DNA of 64,000 bases from Lederbergia citrea (GCF_018343525.1 NZ_JAGYPH010000001.1:310001-374000); one strand, 5' to 3'; counted from the stretch's first letter, positions 9,432 to 20,698 are shown. Notes: generated from the sequence alone by a model not told the origin. Numbers and translations are program-made.

Positions 9432-10982
9432 TTATGCAATTAGTTTATTGATAAACGGAATCTTGGTAAGATCATCTTTTTGAAGTAGCTTCAAGCAAAT
9501 AAGTAAGATGATATACAAGAGAGATGTCAAAAGGATTCCAATCAAAAGATCCAGAAGCGATGACATTGAATCAGCAAATACTTTTTTAATCAAATAGTTT
9601 CCTATCCAGCAGGTAGTAAGGGCTGCTATACCAAACTTAATATAATGAAGTATATAAATCGTAAACTGTATGCGCTTTAACACTGTTGCGTAATGAAGCA
9701 TTGTGATAAGAACTGTACCAGCTGCAATCCCTAGGGCAACACCATTTATACCGAATTCAGTCCTGGATGCGAGTACAAAAATGACACCGATTTTCATCGC
9801 GTTTCCAATTAAACTGTTGATCATCGCTGCTTTGGCTAAATCAAGGGACTGTAAAATAGCCAGTAGCGGTCCTTGATAGTAATGGAAAATAAAAAATGGC
9901 GCCATTAGTTTAATAAAGCCTGCTCCATTTGATGACCCGTACATCCATGACATGAGTGGTTCGGCATAAACATATAAAATGACGATAGCGAGTCCGCCAG
10001 TCAATAAGGCAAACCTTAGCGCTTGTTGTAGCCGATACTCTACAAGTTGATAATTACGACTTGCGTTTGCTTCACTGACCGCTGGTACGAGCGCGGTAGA
10101 GAGCGAATAAGTAATGAAAGAGGGAAGCGTAAGTAATGGCAGTGCATAACCAGTTAAGAGTCCATACTGCTTAGTGGCCATACCTGCAGCTACGCCGGCA
10201 AGCAGTAAGCTATGTGAGACAACGATTGGTTCAAAAAACCACGAAAGGGAACCGATCATTCTGCTGCCCGTAGTTGGTATACCAACACTTAGCAATTCCT
10301 GAAGTGTTTGTTTTCCACTTTGGATAGATTTGAAAAAATGTTTACGGACTGGAAACTTCTTCTTCGCTTTAAACATTGCAAATAAATAAATGAGCGATGC
10401 TAACTCACCTAGAACAGATGCCACCATGGCTGCCGCCGCCGCATATTCTATTCCAAGATGTAAAAAGCTCTTTGCAAAAAAAACGATTAAAGCAATACGG
10501 ACAGCTTGCTCCAATACTTGTGATACTGCTGCAGGCTTCATGTTCTGCTTACCTTGGAAATAGCCTCTAATTACCGACGATATGGCTACAATTGGAATAA
10601 TTGGAGCAATGGCTACAAGCGGATAATATATTCTCTGATCGGTGAAAAGAGTTTTAGATAAAAAGGGAGCGGCTAAAATTAGAGCTGGTGTGAATAAAAG
10701 AGATAGTGAAACGGTGACTGCAAGAGAGACCGTTAGTATTTTTTTAGTTTTTCGCTTGTCCCCTTTTGCTTCTGCCTCCGCCACAGCTTTAGAAATTGCT
10801 ACTGGCAGCCCCATTTGGGTAAGTGTGATGACAAGTATTAGTGTTGGGAATGCCATCATAAATAGTCCAACACCTTCTGCACCTATCATTCGGGCAATTA
10901 CAATTCTGTTAATAAAGCCGAGCAGCCTTGTAATAAGCCCGGCAACCATTAAAATCATTGTCCCTCTAAGAAACTTTGACAT
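9432..10982 (-). CDS. spoVB: Stage V sporulation protein B (MATE/MOP flippase)
   Basis: A 516-residue polytopic membrane protein with 13-14 predicted helices beginning MSKFLRGTMILMVAGLITRLLG. It is a member of the MOP superfamily polysaccharide exporters. SpoVB is needed for spore cortex synthesis and is thought to flip lipid-linked cortex precursors. The frame stays open about 280 bp further upstream, but that extension overlaps comN antisense and lacks membrane-protein character. The start at 10982, preceded by an AAGGCAGGG site, gives the family's usual length. It is divergent from comN. Confidence 0.93.
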   Translation of the reverse strand: MSKFLRGTMILMVAGLITRLLGFINRIVIARMIGAEGVGLFMMAFPTLILVITLTQMGLPVAISKAVAEAEAKGDKRKTKKILTVSLAVTVSLSLLFTPALILAAPFLSKTLFTDQRIYYPLVAIAPIIPIVAISSVIRGYFQGKQNMKPAAVSQVLEQAVRIALIVFFAKSFLHLGIEYAAAAAMVASVLGELASLIYLFAMFKAKKKFPVRKHFFKSIQSGKQTLQELLSVGIPTTGSRMIGSLSWFFEPIVVSHSLLLAGVAAGMATKQYGLLTGYALPLLTLPSFITYSLSTALVPAVSEANASRNYQLVEYRLQQALRFALLTGGLAIVILYVYAEPLMSWMYGSSNGAGFIKLMAPFFIFHYYQGPLLAILQSLDLAKAAMINSLIGNAMKIGVIFVLASRTEFGINGVALGIAAGTVLITMLHYATVLKRIQFTIYILHYIKFGIAALTTCWIGNYLIKKVFADSMSSLLDLLIGILLTSLLYIILLICLKLLQKDDLTKIPFINKLIA

Positions 10983-11100
10983 CCTTGTCCCTGCCTTCTC
11001 AAATGTGTTCCGTTCGATTACAATGAGTATATGCATCAAAGTGGACAAAGCATGACAAGTTACTTTCGAACGATAAAAATATTTGGAAGGCGGTAATAAA

Positions 11101-11415
11101 ATGGAGACGAAGAAACATCCATACGACCCATATTTTAATGTATTGACGCCTGTATTGGTTAGTAAAGTAGAAGAATTTATTGTTCTGGGGTATGGGGAAG
11201 TAAATAAGCATGACTTATGGCTGTTTTTAACAAAGAAAAAGTGGAAAAAGCATAAGGAAGGCATTAGGATGTATGAGCTCGTATCGGACGTGCTATCATT
11301 AAATATTGGTGAATTTATGAACTTTATTACTGTAGAAGCTTTTAAATCACCTAATTTGCTTTCTGATTTAGATAGTGAAGAATTACAGGAATTACTTCAG
11401 CCTAAAGCTGAATAA
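11101..11415 (+). CDS. comN: ComN, post-transcriptional regulator of competence
   Basis: A 104-residue acidic/basic cytosolic protein beginning METKKHPYDPYFNVL and containing GYGEVNKHDLWLFL. This matches the ComN/YrzD family. In B. subtilis ComN controls accumulation of the comE operon mRNA and is located at division sites and poles through DivIVA. ATG 11101 is preferred over the in-frame TTG at 11083 because GGAAGGCGG lies between them. Its proposed target, comEABC, is at the far end of this window. Confidence 0.85.
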   Translation: METKKHPYDPYFNVLTPVLVSKVEEFIVLGYGEVNKHDLWLFLTKKKWKKHKEGIRMYELVSDVLSLNIGEFMNFITVEAFKSPNLLSDLDSEELQELLQPKAE

Positions 11416-11429
11416 ACGAAAAATGTGAA

Positions 11430-11458
11430 TTGACAGCACTTTTCATCTACTTCATAAT
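11430..11458 (+). promoter_or_regulatory. Sigma-A promoter of secDF
   Basis: TTGACA (11430-11435), a 17-bp spacer and CATAAT (11453-11458) make a near-consensus vegetative promoter. It lies 77 bp upstream of secDF. Confidence 0.65.
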
Positions 11459-11535
11459 AATCTTATTGAAATATAGTTTAGTTTAAGTCTTACTGCATAC
11501 ATATTGTTCATCATCGCAAGGGGGATATTTATTTA

Positions 11536-13803
11536 ATGGTAAAAAGAAGCAGAATTGTCGCCTTTTTTCTAATTGTCATTTTTATGGCGGGCATTATGGG
11601 GACGACATCAAATACGATTATTAAGAATATTAAGTTGGGCCTTGATCTGCAGGGTGGATTTGAAGTTTTATATGATGTTAAGGCTCTTAATAAAAATCAA
11701 AAAGTCGATAGAGAAACGCTTGTCCACACTACAGAGGCCCTTAATAAGCGTATTAATGTAATCGGAGTAAGTGAGCCGAATATTACGATTGAAGGCACAA
11801 ACAGAATTAGAATCCAGTTAGCTGGAGTCGAAGATCAGAATCAAGCTCGTGAAATGCTAGGGACTCAAGCTACCCTAACTTTCCGAGATGTGAATGACAA
11901 TATCATGCTTGACGGCACAGATTTAGTTGAAGGCGCTGCTAAGATGACTTTTTCAACACAAAATAACCAACCAATTATTCTTGTTGAAATGAAGGATCGG
12001 AAAAAGTTTCGCGATGTCACAGAAAAAATCGTTCATATGGCGCCGAACAATCAGCTTGCGATCTGGCTTGATTTTGAAGAAGGTGTGGACTCCTATAAAG
12101 AGGCAGTAGCGAGTAATAACCCTAAACTTCTCTCAGCGCCAAATGTAAATCAAGTATTTAATGACACGAGTGTTTCAATTGAAGGGAACTTTACGAAAGA
12201 AGAAGCGGAAAACTTAGCAAACTTGCTGAACGCAGGAGCTCTTCCTGTTAAGCTGACAGAAGTATATTCAACTTCGGTCGGAGCAAAATTCGGTGAACAA
12301 GCAATGAACAAGACAGTTACTGCTGGCATTCTGGGAATTGCTCTTATTTTCTTGTTTATGATCGTTTTTTATCGTTTCCCAGGTTTTATAGCGACGATTA
12401 CTCTTTCCATTTATATTTATTTAATTTTGCTTATTTTTGATTTGATGAACGGTGTCCTGACTTTGCCAGGTATCGCAGCGTTAATTCTCGGGGTCGGAAT
12501 GGCAGTCGATGCCAATATTTTGACATACGAGCGATTTAAGGAAGAAATAAAAGTAGGCCGTTCTCTCAAATCTGCTTTTCAGGCAGGAAATAAATCATCC
12601 TTTGTGGCCATCTTTGATGCCAATATTACAACCTTACTAGCAGGAGCCGTTCTTTTCTACTTTGGGACAAGCTCTGTCAAAGGCTTTGCCACTATGTTGA
12701 TCGTCAGTATTTTAATGAGTTTTCTTACAGCAGTCTATGGATCCAGATTATTGCTTGGCCTTTGGGTGAACAGTCGTTTCTTAAAGGATAAGCCGGGCTG
12801 GTTCGGAGTTAAGCGATCTGAAATCCATCAGCTTTCAGAAAACGTAAGTACACTTGATTTGAAAACAAAATTTGACCGTTTTGATTTTGTCAAACATCGG
12901 AAAAAATTCTATGCCCTCTCTACGATTTTATTAGTGAGCGGAATCATCGTTTTAGCGATTTTCCGCCTAAACCTTGGTCTTGATTTTTCAAGTGGAACAC
13001 GGGTGGAAATTGACGCTGGAAAGCCGCTTACAACTGAGGAAGTTAAAGCTGAACTAGATGCGATCCATTTACCAGCCGATGATATCGTACTTTCAGGGAA
13101 CGAAAATGAAATTGGCGTTGCACGTTATAAAGGGGTACTTTCGGCAACTGGAATTTCTGACTTGAAAACGCATATGGTCGATAAATACGGTTCCGAACCG
13201 AATGTAAGCACAGTTTCGCCAACTGTTGGCAAGGAACTCGCCAAAAATGCTTTCTATGCATTGGCGATTGCGGCGCTTGGTATCGTTATATACGTATCGT
13301 TCCGCTTTGAATTTGCTATGGGACTGTCTTCCGTACTAGGCCTTGTTCATGACGCATTTTTTATCCTAGCATTTTTCAGTTTGACGAGATTAGAGGTTGA
13401 TATCACCTTTATTGCTGCGGTATTGACGATTATCGGTTATTCCATCAATGATACGATCGTGACATTTGATCGGATTAGGGAAAACATGGTTGCGAAGAAA
13501 CGCTTAAAATCCGAAGAGGATATCGCTGAAGTTGTAAATAGAGGATTGCATCAAACATTGACTCGGTCAATTAATACGATATTGACCGTAATTATCACCG
13601 TTGTTGCATTACTATTCCTTGGTAGTGAATCAATTCGCAACTTCTCGCTTGCATTACTAGTTGGCCTTATTGCTGGAATGTATTCTTCTATCTTCATCTC
13701 GGCACAGCTATGGTACGATTTAAAGGTAAAAGAACTTAAGAAAAAAGGACCGATCAATACGGTGAAAGAAAAGAAAAAATGGTCTGATGAACCTCAGGTA
13801 TAA
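11536..13803 (+). CDS. secDF: Fused protein translocase subunit SecDF
   Basis: A 755-residue fusion of SecD and SecF, the arrangement found in Bacillus. It is an RND-family membrane protein with twelve predicted helices that uses the proton gradient to pull exported proteins outward. The SecD half shows LGLDLQGGFEVLYDV near the N-terminus, a large extracytoplasmic P1 domain and VDANILTYERFKEE. The SecF half restarts near residue 450 with GLDFSSGTRVEID, then SINDTIVTFDRIREN. All D motifs are present, so both halves look functional. It stands alone, between its own promoter and terminator. Confidence 0.97.
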   Translation: MVKRSRIVAFFLIVIFMAGIMGTTSNTIIKNIKLGLDLQGGFEVLYDVKALNKNQKVDRETLVHTTEALNKRINVIGVSEPNITIEGTNRIRIQLAGVEDQNQAREMLGTQATLTFRDVNDNIMLDGTDLVEGAAKMTFSTQNNQPIILVEMKDRKKFRDVTEKIVHMAPNNQLAIWLDFEEGVDSYKEAVASNNPKLLSAPNVNQVFNDTSVSIEGNFTKEEAENLANLLNAGALPVKLTEVYSTSVGAKFGEQAMNKTVTAGILGIALIFLFMIVFYRFPGFIATITLSIYIYLILLIFDLMNGVLTLPGIAALILGVGMAVDANILTYERFKEEIKVGRSLKSAFQAGNKSSFVAIFDANITTLLAGAVLFYFGTSSVKGFATMLIVSILMSFLTAVYGSRLLLGLWVNSRFLKDKPGWFGVKRSEIHQLSENVSTLDLKTKFDRFDFVKHRKKFYALSTILLVSGIIVLAIFRLNLGLDFSSGTRVEIDAGKPLTTEEVKAELDAIHLPADDIVLSGNENEIGVARYKGVLSATGISDLKTHMVDKYGSEPNVSTVSPTVGKELAKNAFYALAIAALGIVIYVSFRFEFAMGLSSVLGLVHDAFFILAFFSLTRLEVDITFIAAVLTIIGYSINDTIVTFDRIRENMVAKKRLKSEEDIAEVVNRGLHQTLTRSINTILTVIITVVALLFLGSESIRNFSLALLVGLIAGMYSSIFISAQLWYDLKVKELKKKGPINTVKEKKKWSDEPQV

Positions 13804-13820
13804 AACTGTAAAAACTTTTT

Positions 13821-13852
13821 AAAAACTGCAGAACAAATCTGCAGTTTTTTTT
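13821..13852 (+). terminator. Terminator after secDF
   Basis: AAAAACTGCAG pairs with CTGCAGTTTTT around a 7-nt loop and is followed by T residues. Confidence 0.9.
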
Positions 13853-13903
13853 CATCTTCAAGGGTAGAATAAAAGGGGAAATGTTTTAAAAAGGAGCTTA
13901 TTT

Positions 13904-14800
13904 ATGAAGCAAGCTGATCGTTTTAAGCAAGCCGAATTTGCAGCATGGCTTGGGATAATTATTAATATCGTTCTGACTGTTGTTAAAGGGGTGATTGGGG
14001 TCAAGGCAAACAGCAAAGCGCTCATCGCCGACGCTGTCCATTCTGCATCAGATATTGCCGGCTCATTTGCAGTATATATTGGGCTGCGTGCGGCTAAACA
14101 GCCACCTGATGATGATCATCCGTATGGCCATGGAAAGGCAGAATCGATTGCAGCCATCATTGTTGCTGTCGTGCTTTTTATTGCGGGTATTCAAATCGGA
14201 AAATCATCCATTACAGCTTTTTTCACTCCTCTTGCAGCACCGGGTGGGATTGCCATCTACGCCGTAATATTTTCCATTATTGTTAAAGAGGCTCTTTTTC
14301 GCTATAAATTCCGTTTGGGCAAACAATTGAATAGCGATGCATTGATTGTAAACGCATATGAACATCGTTCAGATGTGTATTCTTCCATCGCTGCTTTAAT
14401 CGGAATCGCTGCCTCTATTTTGGGAGGAAAATTAAACGTCAGCTGGCTTGAATACGGTGATCCACTCGCAGGCGTACTCGTTTCTATATTGGTGCTCAGG
14501 ATGGCTTGGAAACTTGGAGCTGATTCCATCCATAACACATTGGATCACGTCTTGCACGATGAAGATACGGTAGAATTCATGGAGCTTGTTGCTTCTGTGC
14601 CTGGTGTTAAAAAAATTGGCCAACTTCATGCAAGGGAACATGGTTATTACGTAATTATTGATTTGAAAATATCTGTTGATCCGAATATTACCGTTGAAGA
14701 AGGGCATCAGATCGGCAAAAATGTAAAGAAGAAACTAATGAGCAATCCCGGCGTCCATAATGTTTTTATACATATTAACCCTTATGATAGCGATGATTAA
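13904..14800 (+). CDS. Cation diffusion facilitator (CDF) metal exporter
   Basis: A 298-residue CDF transporter with six predicted transmembrane helices and a C-terminal cytosolic domain. Metal-site residues are seen in LIADAVHSASDIAG (helix 2, about residues 38-50) and in YEHRSDVYSS (helix 5, HxxxD). A histidine-containing DHPYGHGKAE loop lies between. The C-terminal domain has HAREHGYY and HINP histidines. The family exports Mn, Zn, Fe or Co in exchange for protons. The helix 2/5 pattern resembles Mn/Fe-type Bacillus members, but I cannot fix the metal. It is monocistronic, with a terminator on both sides. Confidence 0.9.
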   Translation: MKQADRFKQAEFAAWLGIIINIVLTVVKGVIGVKANSKALIADAVHSASDIAGSFAVYIGLRAAKQPPDDDHPYGHGKAESIAAIIVAVVLFIAGIQIGKSSITAFFTPLAAPGGIAIYAVIFSIIVKEALFRYKFRLGKQLNSDALIVNAYEHRSDVYSSIAALIGIAASILGGKLNVSWLEYGDPLAGVLVSILVLRMAWKLGADSIHNTLDHVLHDEDTVEFMELVASVPGVKKIGQLHAREHGYYVIIDLKISVDPNITVEEGHQIGKNVKKKLMSNPGVHNVFIHINPYDSDD

Positions 14801-14833
14801 AGAAAACAGCAGATTGCTTGAATGCTGTTTTCT
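14801..14833 (+). terminator. Terminator after the CDF transporter
   Basis: AGAAAACAGCA pairs perfectly with TGCTGTTTTCT. Confidence 0.85.
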
Positions 14834-14871
14834 TCTTCATGTCAGCTTAGATCTCCTCCAACTTTTCTTCA

Positions 14872-14900
14872 TTGTAAGATAGGTAACACTTTTGTATAAT
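14872..14900 (+). promoter_or_regulatory. Sigma-A promoter of recJ-apt
   Basis: TTGTAA (14872-14877), a 17-bp spacer, and TATAAT (14895-14900) with an upstream TG. It is 23 bp from the recJ start, so the leader is very short. Confidence 0.65.
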
Positions 14901-14923
14901 AGGTAAGTCTGAGGGGTGAACAA

Positions 14924-17293
14924 ATGTTATATCCAAAAACACGCTGGGTCATTCGGGAGTCGAATGAATTGGCAGGCAAAGAACTAGCAAAGCAATTGAA
15001 CATTGCCCCACTTGTAGCTACTTTATTAGTCAATCGCGGAATAAGCGATCATGATGAGGCAAAGAAATTTTTATACACAGAAAATGAAGAATTCCATAGC
15101 CCATTTTTATTGAATGATATGCAACCTGCTGTGGAAAGAATTAAAAGTGCTATTGAAGGCCAAGAGCCGATTCTTATATTTGGTGATTACGATGCCGATG
15201 GTGTAACGAGCACCTCGGTTATGATGGATGTATTAAGTAATTTAGGCGCAAATGTCCGATATTACATACCGAATCGTTTTACAGAAGGTTACGGTCCGAA
15301 CGAAAATGCATTTCGGGAAGCCGCCGCTTCAGGTATTAAGCTAATCATTACTGTTGATACAGGTATTTCAGCGACCAATGAGGCAAGTCTTGCAAAAGAG
15401 CTCGGAATGGATCTGATTATTACTGATCATCATGAACCAGGGCAGGAGCTTCCTGATGCTTTTGCGATTATCCATCCAAAGCTTCCTAATACGAATTATC
15501 CTTTTCCGGATCTCGCAGGGGTCGGAGTGGCATTTAAGCTTGCCCATGCGTTAAGTGATGATGTTCCTTGGCATTTGCTTGATCTTGCTGCAATTGGCAC
15601 GATTGCGGACCTTGTCCCGCTTCATGGCGAAAATCGCCTTATTGTAAAAGCTGGACTAAAAAGAATGGCAACATCGACTCGCCCGGGGCTACTCGCATTG
15701 TGTAAAATAGCGGGAACAAAGCTTTCCGATGCCGATGAAGAAATGGTCGGATTTGCGATTGCACCAAGGCTTAATGCTGCGGGTAGGCTTGAGCATGCAG
15801 GGCCAGCGGTAGAGTTGTTGATGACTAACGATTCTACAAATGCTGCACATTTGGCGGAAGAAATAGATGCCATGAATAAAGAACGAAAATTCATCGTAAC
15901 AGAAATTACTAAAGAAGCAGTTAAAATGGTAGAAGAAGAGTTTCCGCCTGAAGAAAACAATGTTATCGTTATTGGAAAAGAAGGCTGGAACCCTGGAGTG
16001 ATAGGCATTGTAGCTTCAAGGCTTGTTGAACGTTTTTACAGGCCTGCCATTGTACTTAGTTATGATGAGGAAACAGGTATGGCAAAAGGATCAGCGAGAA
16101 GTATACATGGATTTGATTTATTTAAAAATCTTACTGCATGCAAAGACTTACTTCCACATTTCGGTGGCCATCCAATGGCAGCAGGAATGACACTTCATAC
16201 TAGTGATGTAGAACTACTTCGCACAAAGCTAAATCACGCTGCAGATGCACAGCTTTCGGCTGAAGATTATATTCCGATTACGGAGCTGGATGCATCTCTT
16301 GATCTAGCTGAAATAGATCTTGAGTCTATTCGCCAACTTGATATGCTTGCTCCATATGGCATGAAAAACCCAAAACCAAAAGTAATGGTTCATGGAGCAG
16401 ATGCTTCGGGGATCAGAAAAATTGGCGGAAATAAAACCCATTTAAAATTGACACTTGAAAAGCCCGGATATGCCCTCGATGGAGTTGGTTTTCATCTCGG
16501 TGGTGTTGCCGATGAAATATCACCAGGTTCAAAAGTATCCGTAATTGGAGAGCTTTCCATTAATGAATGGAACAATATAAAGAAGCCTCAAATTCTCTTG
16601 AAGGATATTGCGATCAAAGATTGGCAGCTATTTGATATGCGGGGGAATAAAAAAATTAATGAATGGATTTCGCAAATAAATGATAAGAAGACAAGCATTA
16701 TCATATTTTCAGAAAAACATTTAAATAAGTTCTCATTTAGTGAATCGATGTTTAATACAGTTGTAATAAGTGATCGTGATCAAGCAGAAAAACTCGATAT
16801 AAGTAAGAAGAACATTGTGTTATTTGACTTGCCGCAGGATATAGAGATGCTTGAAAAACTTGTAAGCGGAAAGAAACCTGCACGAATTTATACTCATTTT
16901 TATCAAGAAGAAAACCATTTCTTCAGTACGTTACCAACAAGAGATCATTTTAAATGGTATTATGCTTTTCTAATAAAGCGCCGTTCATTTGATATGAAAA
17001 AATATGGCAATGATCTTGCGGCACATCGCGGTTGGTCGAGGGAAACGATTGAATTCATGTCACAAGTGTTTTTTGAACTGGATTTTGTTACAATAAAGGA
17101 TGGACTCATTACAATCAATTCAGAGAAAACAAAAAAGGATTTAAGTGATTCACCTGCGTATCAAAGAAAGCAGGCGCAAATGAATGTGGAAAAGGAACTG
17201 CTGTATTCATCGTATCAGCAATTAAAACAATGGTTCGATGACAGGCTGGTGCACACTGTGCCCAATGAGGAGGAAATAAAAGTATGGACTTAA
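14924..17293 (+). CDS. recJ: Single-stranded-DNA-specific exonuclease RecJ
   Basis: A 789-residue RecJ of the Bacillus type. DHH-superfamily motifs are [12 protein letters not shown] (about residue 86), [15 protein letters not shown] and [10 protein letters not shown]. The DHHA1 motif GGHPMAAGM follows near residue 412, then an OB-fold and an additional C-terminal domain of about 220 residues found in Bacillales but not in E. coli RecJ. It is a 5'-3' ssDNA exonuclease acting in recombination and mismatch repair. The last codons overlap the start of apt, so the two genes are coupled. Confidence 0.96.
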   Translation: MLYPKTRWVIRESNELAGKELAKQLNIAPLVATLLVNRGISDHDEAKKFLYTENEEFHSPFLLNDMQPAVERIKSAIEGQEPILIFGDYDADGVTSTSVMMDVLSNLGANVRYYIPNRFTEGYGPNENAFREAAASGIKLIITVDTGISATNEASLAKELGMDLIITDHHEPGQELPDAFAIIHPKLPNTNYPFPDLAGVGVAFKLAHALSDDVPWHLLDLAAIGTIADLVPLHGENRLIVKAGLKRMATSTRPGLLALCKIAGTKLSDADEEMVGFAIAPRLNAAGRLEHAGPAVELLMTNDSTNAAHLAEEIDAMNKERKFIVTEITKEAVKMVEEEFPPEENNVIVIGKEGWNPGVIGIVASRLVERFYRPAIVLSYDEETGMAKGSARSIHGFDLFKNLTACKDLLPHFGGHPMAAGMTLHTSDVELLRTKLNHAADAQLSAEDYIPITELDASLDLAEIDLESIRQLDMLAPYGMKNPKPKVMVHGADASGIRKIGGNKTHLKLTLEKPGYALDGVGFHLGGVADEISPGSKVSVIGELSINEWNNIKKPQILLKDIAIKDWQLFDMRGNKKINEWISQINDKKTSIIIFSEKHLNKFSFSESMFNTVVISDRDQAEKLDISKKNIVLFDLPQDIEMLEKLVSGKKPARIYTHFYQEENHFFSTLPTRDHFKWYYAFLIKRRSFDMKKYGNDLAAHRGWSRETIEFMSQVFFELDFVTIKDGLITINSEKTKKDLSDSPAYQRKQAQMNVEKELLYSSYQQLKQWFDDRLVHTVPNEEEIKVWT

Positions 17294-17796
17294 AACAATT
17301 TATTACAATCGTTCCTGACTGGCCTAAGGAAGGAATCAAGTTTAAAGATATTACCACTTTAATGGATAATGGTGAAGCATACCATTATGCTACAGACAAA
17401 ATCGTTGAATATGCTAAGGAAAAGAAAATTGATGTCGTTGTAGGTCCAGAAGCGCGCGGCTTTATCATTGGCTGTCCAGTTGCTTATGCACTCGGGGTTG
17501 GTTTTGCCCCAGTTCGTAAAGAGGGAAAGCTGCCTCGGGAAACCATTAAGGTTGAATATGGCAAAGAATATGGTAAAGATGCCCTTACAATTCACCGGGA
17601 TGCAATAAAACCTGGGCAGAGGGTGCTAATAACCGATGACTTGTTAGCTACTGGCGGAACAATTGAAGCGACCATTGAGCTTGTAGAAAAGCTTGGCGGG
17701 ATTGTTGCAGGTATAGCTTTCCTAATTGAATTGACTTATTTAGATGGAATGAAAAAGCTTGATGGCTACGATATACTAACCCTAATGAGATTTTAA
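17284..17796 (+). CDS. apt: Adenine phosphoribosyltransferase
   Basis: A 170-residue purine-salvage enzyme that converts adenine and PRPP to AMP. The PRPP-binding motif is [13 protein letters not shown] near residue 117. The family's [18 protein letters not shown] loop sits near residue 57. ATG 17284 lies within the recJ coding end, giving a 10-bp overlap behind AGGAGG. Placement before relA is conserved in Bacillus and puts AMP supply next to (p)ppGpp metabolism. Confidence 0.97.
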   Translation: MDLKQFITIVPDWPKEGIKFKDITTLMDNGEAYHYATDKIVEYAKEKKIDVVVGPEARGFIIGCPVAYALGVGFAPVRKEGKLPRETIKVEYGKEYGKDALTIHRDAIKPGQRVLITDDLLATGGTIEATIELVEKLGGIVAGIAFLIELTYLDGMKKLDGYDILTLMRF

Positions 17797-17816
17797 TTCA
17801 TCGACACTATATTGTA

Positions 17817-17847
17817 GTAAAAAGCACTCGTAGAGAGTGCTTTTTAC
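17817..17847 (+). terminator. Terminator after apt
   Basis: GTAAAAAGCACTC pairs with GAGTGCTTTTTAC around a 5-nt loop. Confidence 0.85.
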
Positions 17848-18010
17848 ATACACAATATGATTTGCAGATATTCGACATTCTTTGACTTTTATAAAAAAAA
17901 AGTTGTCAAAACCTTTACAAGTGTAGCTTAAATCTCGATAATAGATATTATATTCATTTTTTATAACGGAAATTTTCTTAGCATTCAATTTTTTTAAAAA
18001 GGTGATCCTC

Positions 18011-20206
18011 ATGGCAAAAGATCAAATATTATCTGCTGAAGAAGTGATAGAACGGACAAGTAAATATTTAAATGAGGAGCATGTTGCATTTGTACGCAAG
18101 GCGTATGAATTTGCAAGTTTTGCCCATAAGGATCAATTTCGCAAATCAGGCGAGCCTTATATCATTCATCCAATCCAAGTGGCTGGCATTCTTGCCGATC
18201 TCGAAATGGATCCGGCAACGCTTGCGGCGGGCTTTCTTCACGATGTCGTAGAAGATACGCCAGTAACAATTGCGGAAATTGCTTCTGGCTTTGACAGTGA
18301 AGTGGCGATGCTTGTCGATGGTGTTACGAAACTCGGAAAAATTAAATATAAATCGCATGAGGAACAGCAAGCCGAAAATCATCGGAAAATGTTTGTTGCC
18401 ATGGCGCAAGATATTAGAGTCATACTCATCAAGTTGGCGGACAGGCTTCATAATATGCGGACTCTTAAGCATCTGCCTCCTGAGAAACAAAGACGAATTG
18501 CAAATGAGACGATAGAAATATTTGCTCCGCTGGCCCATCGTCTCGGGATATCCAAAATCAAATGGGAGCTTGAAGATACTTCTCTCCGCTACTTAAATCC
18601 ACAGCAATATTATCGAATTGTTAACTTAATGAAAAGAAAGCGCAATGAACGAGAGCAATATCTTGAAGATGTCATGTTAGAAGTTAAAAATCAGCTTGGT
18701 GAAGTAGATATAAAAGCGGATGTATCAGGAAGACCGAAACATATATATTCCATTTATCGAAAGATGGTTATCCAGCACAAACAATTTAATGAAATCTATG
18801 ATTTACTTGCTGTCAGGATTATTGTTAACAGCATTAAAGATTGCTATGCAGTGCTTGGAATTATCCATACATGCTGGAAACCAATGCCTGGGCGGTTTAA
18901 GGATTATATTGCAATGCCTAAGCCAAATATGTACCAATCACTTCACACGACTGTGATTGGTCCAAAAGGCGATCCGCTTGAGGTTCAAATTAGAACGATT
19001 GATATGCATCGTATCTCGGAGTACGGGGTTGCGGCTCACTGGGCGTATAAAGAGGGAAAAACAATGAGCCCTCAAGCATCTTTTGAAAAGAAACTTTCTT
19101 GGTTCCGAGAGATTTTGGAATTTCAAAATGAAGCGGAAAATGCCGAGGAATTTATGGAATCGCTGAAAATCGATTTGTTTTCCGATATGGTGTTTGTCTT
19201 TACGCCAAAAGGTGACGTAATCGAACTTCCTGCAGGCTCTGTGCCAATCGATTTTGCTTACCGTATCCACTCTGAAATTGGAAATAAGACAATTGGCGCC
19301 AAAATTAATGGTAAAATTGTCACCTTGGACTATAAATTAAAGACAGGTGACATTATTGAAATTTTAACATCCAAACATTCCTACGGTCCAAGTCAAGACT
19401 GGTTAAAATTAGCGCAGACGTCACAAGCAAAAAATAAAATTAGGACCTTTTTCAAACGGCAGCGGAAAGAAGAGAATATCGTTAAGGGTAAAGAACTAGT
19501 TGAGAAAGAAATTAAGGAAATGGAATTTGACTTAAAGGAAGTCATGACTGCAGAAAATATTAAAAAAGTTGCAGATAAATTCAATTTCTCCCATGAAGAC
19601 GATATGTATGCAAGTGTTGGTTATAATGGTATTTCGGCTCTTCAAGTGGCAAATCGCTTAACTGAAAAGTTAAGAAAGAAGCGAGATGAAGAAGAAGCTG
19701 TAAAAGAAATAACCGCAGAAATGAAAAATGAAACTAAGCCACGACGACATGATGCGGGTGTGACTGTAAAAGGTACTGACAATCTGCTTATTCGATTGTC
19801 CCGCTGCTGCAGCCCCGTTCCTGGAGATGAAATTGTCGGATTTATAACAAAAGGACGAGGAGTCTCTGTTCATAGAGCTGACTGCCCTAATATCAATACA
19901 AGCGAAAGTGAGATAGAAACTAGATTAATTCCTGTGGAATGGGAAACAGACACGAATAACAGGAAAGAATACAATGTAGAAATTGAAATATCCGGTTATG
20001 ACCGTCGTGGTTTGTTAAATGAAGTTTTACAAACGGTGAGTGGTACGAAAACAAATATTACGGCCGTATCCGGCAGGTCTGACCGCAATAAAATGGCGAC
20101 AATTATGATGTCAATTTCTATTCAAAATATTGGCCATCTTCATAAAGTAGTGGACAAGATTAAACAGATCCCAGATATTTATGCAGTTCGGCGAATCATG
20201 AATTAA
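18011..20206 (+). CDS. relA: Bifunctional (p)ppGpp synthetase/hydrolase Rel
   Basis: A 731-residue long RSH protein. The N-terminal HD hydrolase domain shows HDVVEDT near residue 77 and [10 protein letters not shown] near 145. The synthetase domain (about 210-390) contains [26 protein letters not shown] domain begins [15 protein letters not shown] near residue 397. A CC-type zinc-finger segment with RCCSPVPGD and an ACT domain ([16 protein letters not shown]) end the protein. Both catalytic halves look intact, so it should make and degrade (p)ppGpp. ATG 18011 follows AAAAAGGTGATC. dtd is 16 bp downstream. Confidence 0.97.
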   Translation: MAKDQILSAEEVIERTSKYLNEEHVAFVRKAYEFASFAHKDQFRKSGEPYIIHPIQVAGILADLEMDPATLAAGFLHDVVEDTPVTIAEIASGFDSEVAMLVDGVTKLGKIKYKSHEEQQAENHRKMFVAMAQDIRVILIKLADRLHNMRTLKHLPPEKQRRIANETIEIFAPLAHRLGISKIKWELEDTSLRYLNPQQYYRIVNLMKRKRNEREQYLEDVMLEVKNQLGEVDIKADVSGRPKHIYSIYRKMVIQHKQFNEIYDLLAVRIIVNSIKDCYAVLGIIHTCWKPMPGRFKDYIAMPKPNMYQSLHTTVIGPKGDPLEVQIRTIDMHRISEYGVAAHWAYKEGKTMSPQASFEKKLSWFREILEFQNEAENAEEFMESLKIDLFSDMVFVFTPKGDVIELPAGSVPIDFAYRIHSEIGNKTIGAKINGKIVTLDYKLKTGDIIEILTSKHSYGPSQDWLKLAQTSQAKNKIRTFFKRQRKEENIVKGKELVEKEIKEMEFDLKEVMTAENIKKVADKFNFSHEDDMYASVGYNGISALQVANRLTEKLRKKRDEEEAVKEITAEMKNETKPRRHDAGVTVKGTDNLLIRLSRCCSPVPGDEIVGFITKGRGVSVHRADCPNINTSESEIETRLIPVEWETDTNNRKEYNVEIEISGYDRRGLLNEVLQTVSGTKTNITAVSGRSDRNKMATIMMSISIQNIGHLHKVVDKIKQIPDIYAVRRIMN

Positions 20207-20222
20207 AGGGGCTAAAGAAATA

Positions 20223-20660
20223 ATGAAGGTAGTACTGCAAAGAAGTAAGGATGCTAGTGTCACTGTTGATGGGAAAATAACAGGGAGCATTAAGCGCGGC
20301 TTTGTGTTGCTTGTCGGTGTCACTCATGAAGACTCTGAGCAGGATTGCGCATGGCTTGCAGATAAAATCGTTAATCTCCGTGTATTTGAAGATGAAGAGG
20401 GTAAAATGAATCGCTCCCTGCTTGAGGAAGGCGGAGAAATTTTATCCGTCTCTCAGTTTACATTATATGGCGACTGCAGCAAAGGTCGCCGTCCGAGCTT
20501 TATTAGTGCAGCAAGGCCGGATCAAGCGCAACTTTTGTATGAACATTTTAACAAGCTATTACGAGAAAAAGGAATCCATGTTGAAACTGGAGTATTTGGA
20601 GCAATGATGGATGTGAAATTGGTTAATGATGGTCCTGTGACACTCATTCTGGAAAAATAG
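20223..20660 (+). CDS. dtd: D-aminoacyl-tRNA deacylase
   Basis: A 145-residue DTD protein that hydrolyses D-amino acids (and glycine mischarged on tRNA-Ala) from tRNA. Family motifs are visible: [20 protein letters not shown] (the SQFTLY block, about residues 76-95), the N-terminal [17 protein letters not shown], and the C-terminal [15 protein letters not shown] cross-subunit Gly-cisPro-type loop. It is the second gene of the relA operon. Confidence 0.96.
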   Translation: MKVVLQRSKDASVTVDGKITGSIKRGFVLLVGVTHEDSEQDCAWLADKIVNLRVFEDEEGKMNRSLLEEGGEILSVSQFTLYGDCSKGRRPSFISAARPDQAQLLYEHFNKLLREKGIHVETGVFGAMMDVKLVNDGPVTLILEK

Positions 20661-20671
20661 CAACAAAACAA

Positions 20672-20698
20672 AAAGCATCGATTTACATATCGATGCTT
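20672..20698. terminator. Terminator hairpin after dtd (left copy of a 27-bp duplication)
   Basis: AGCATCGAT and ATCGATGCT form the stem. The same 27 bases recur exactly at 21395-21421, where six T residues follow. The left copy has lost its T-tract and runs into element-like DNA at 20699. Confidence 0.7.

Noticed and set aside
10983..11264. N-terminal extension of the spoVB frame by about 94 residues
   Set aside because: It overlaps comN antisense, lacks membrane-protein composition, and the start at 10982 gives the usual SpoVB length behind a ribosome site.
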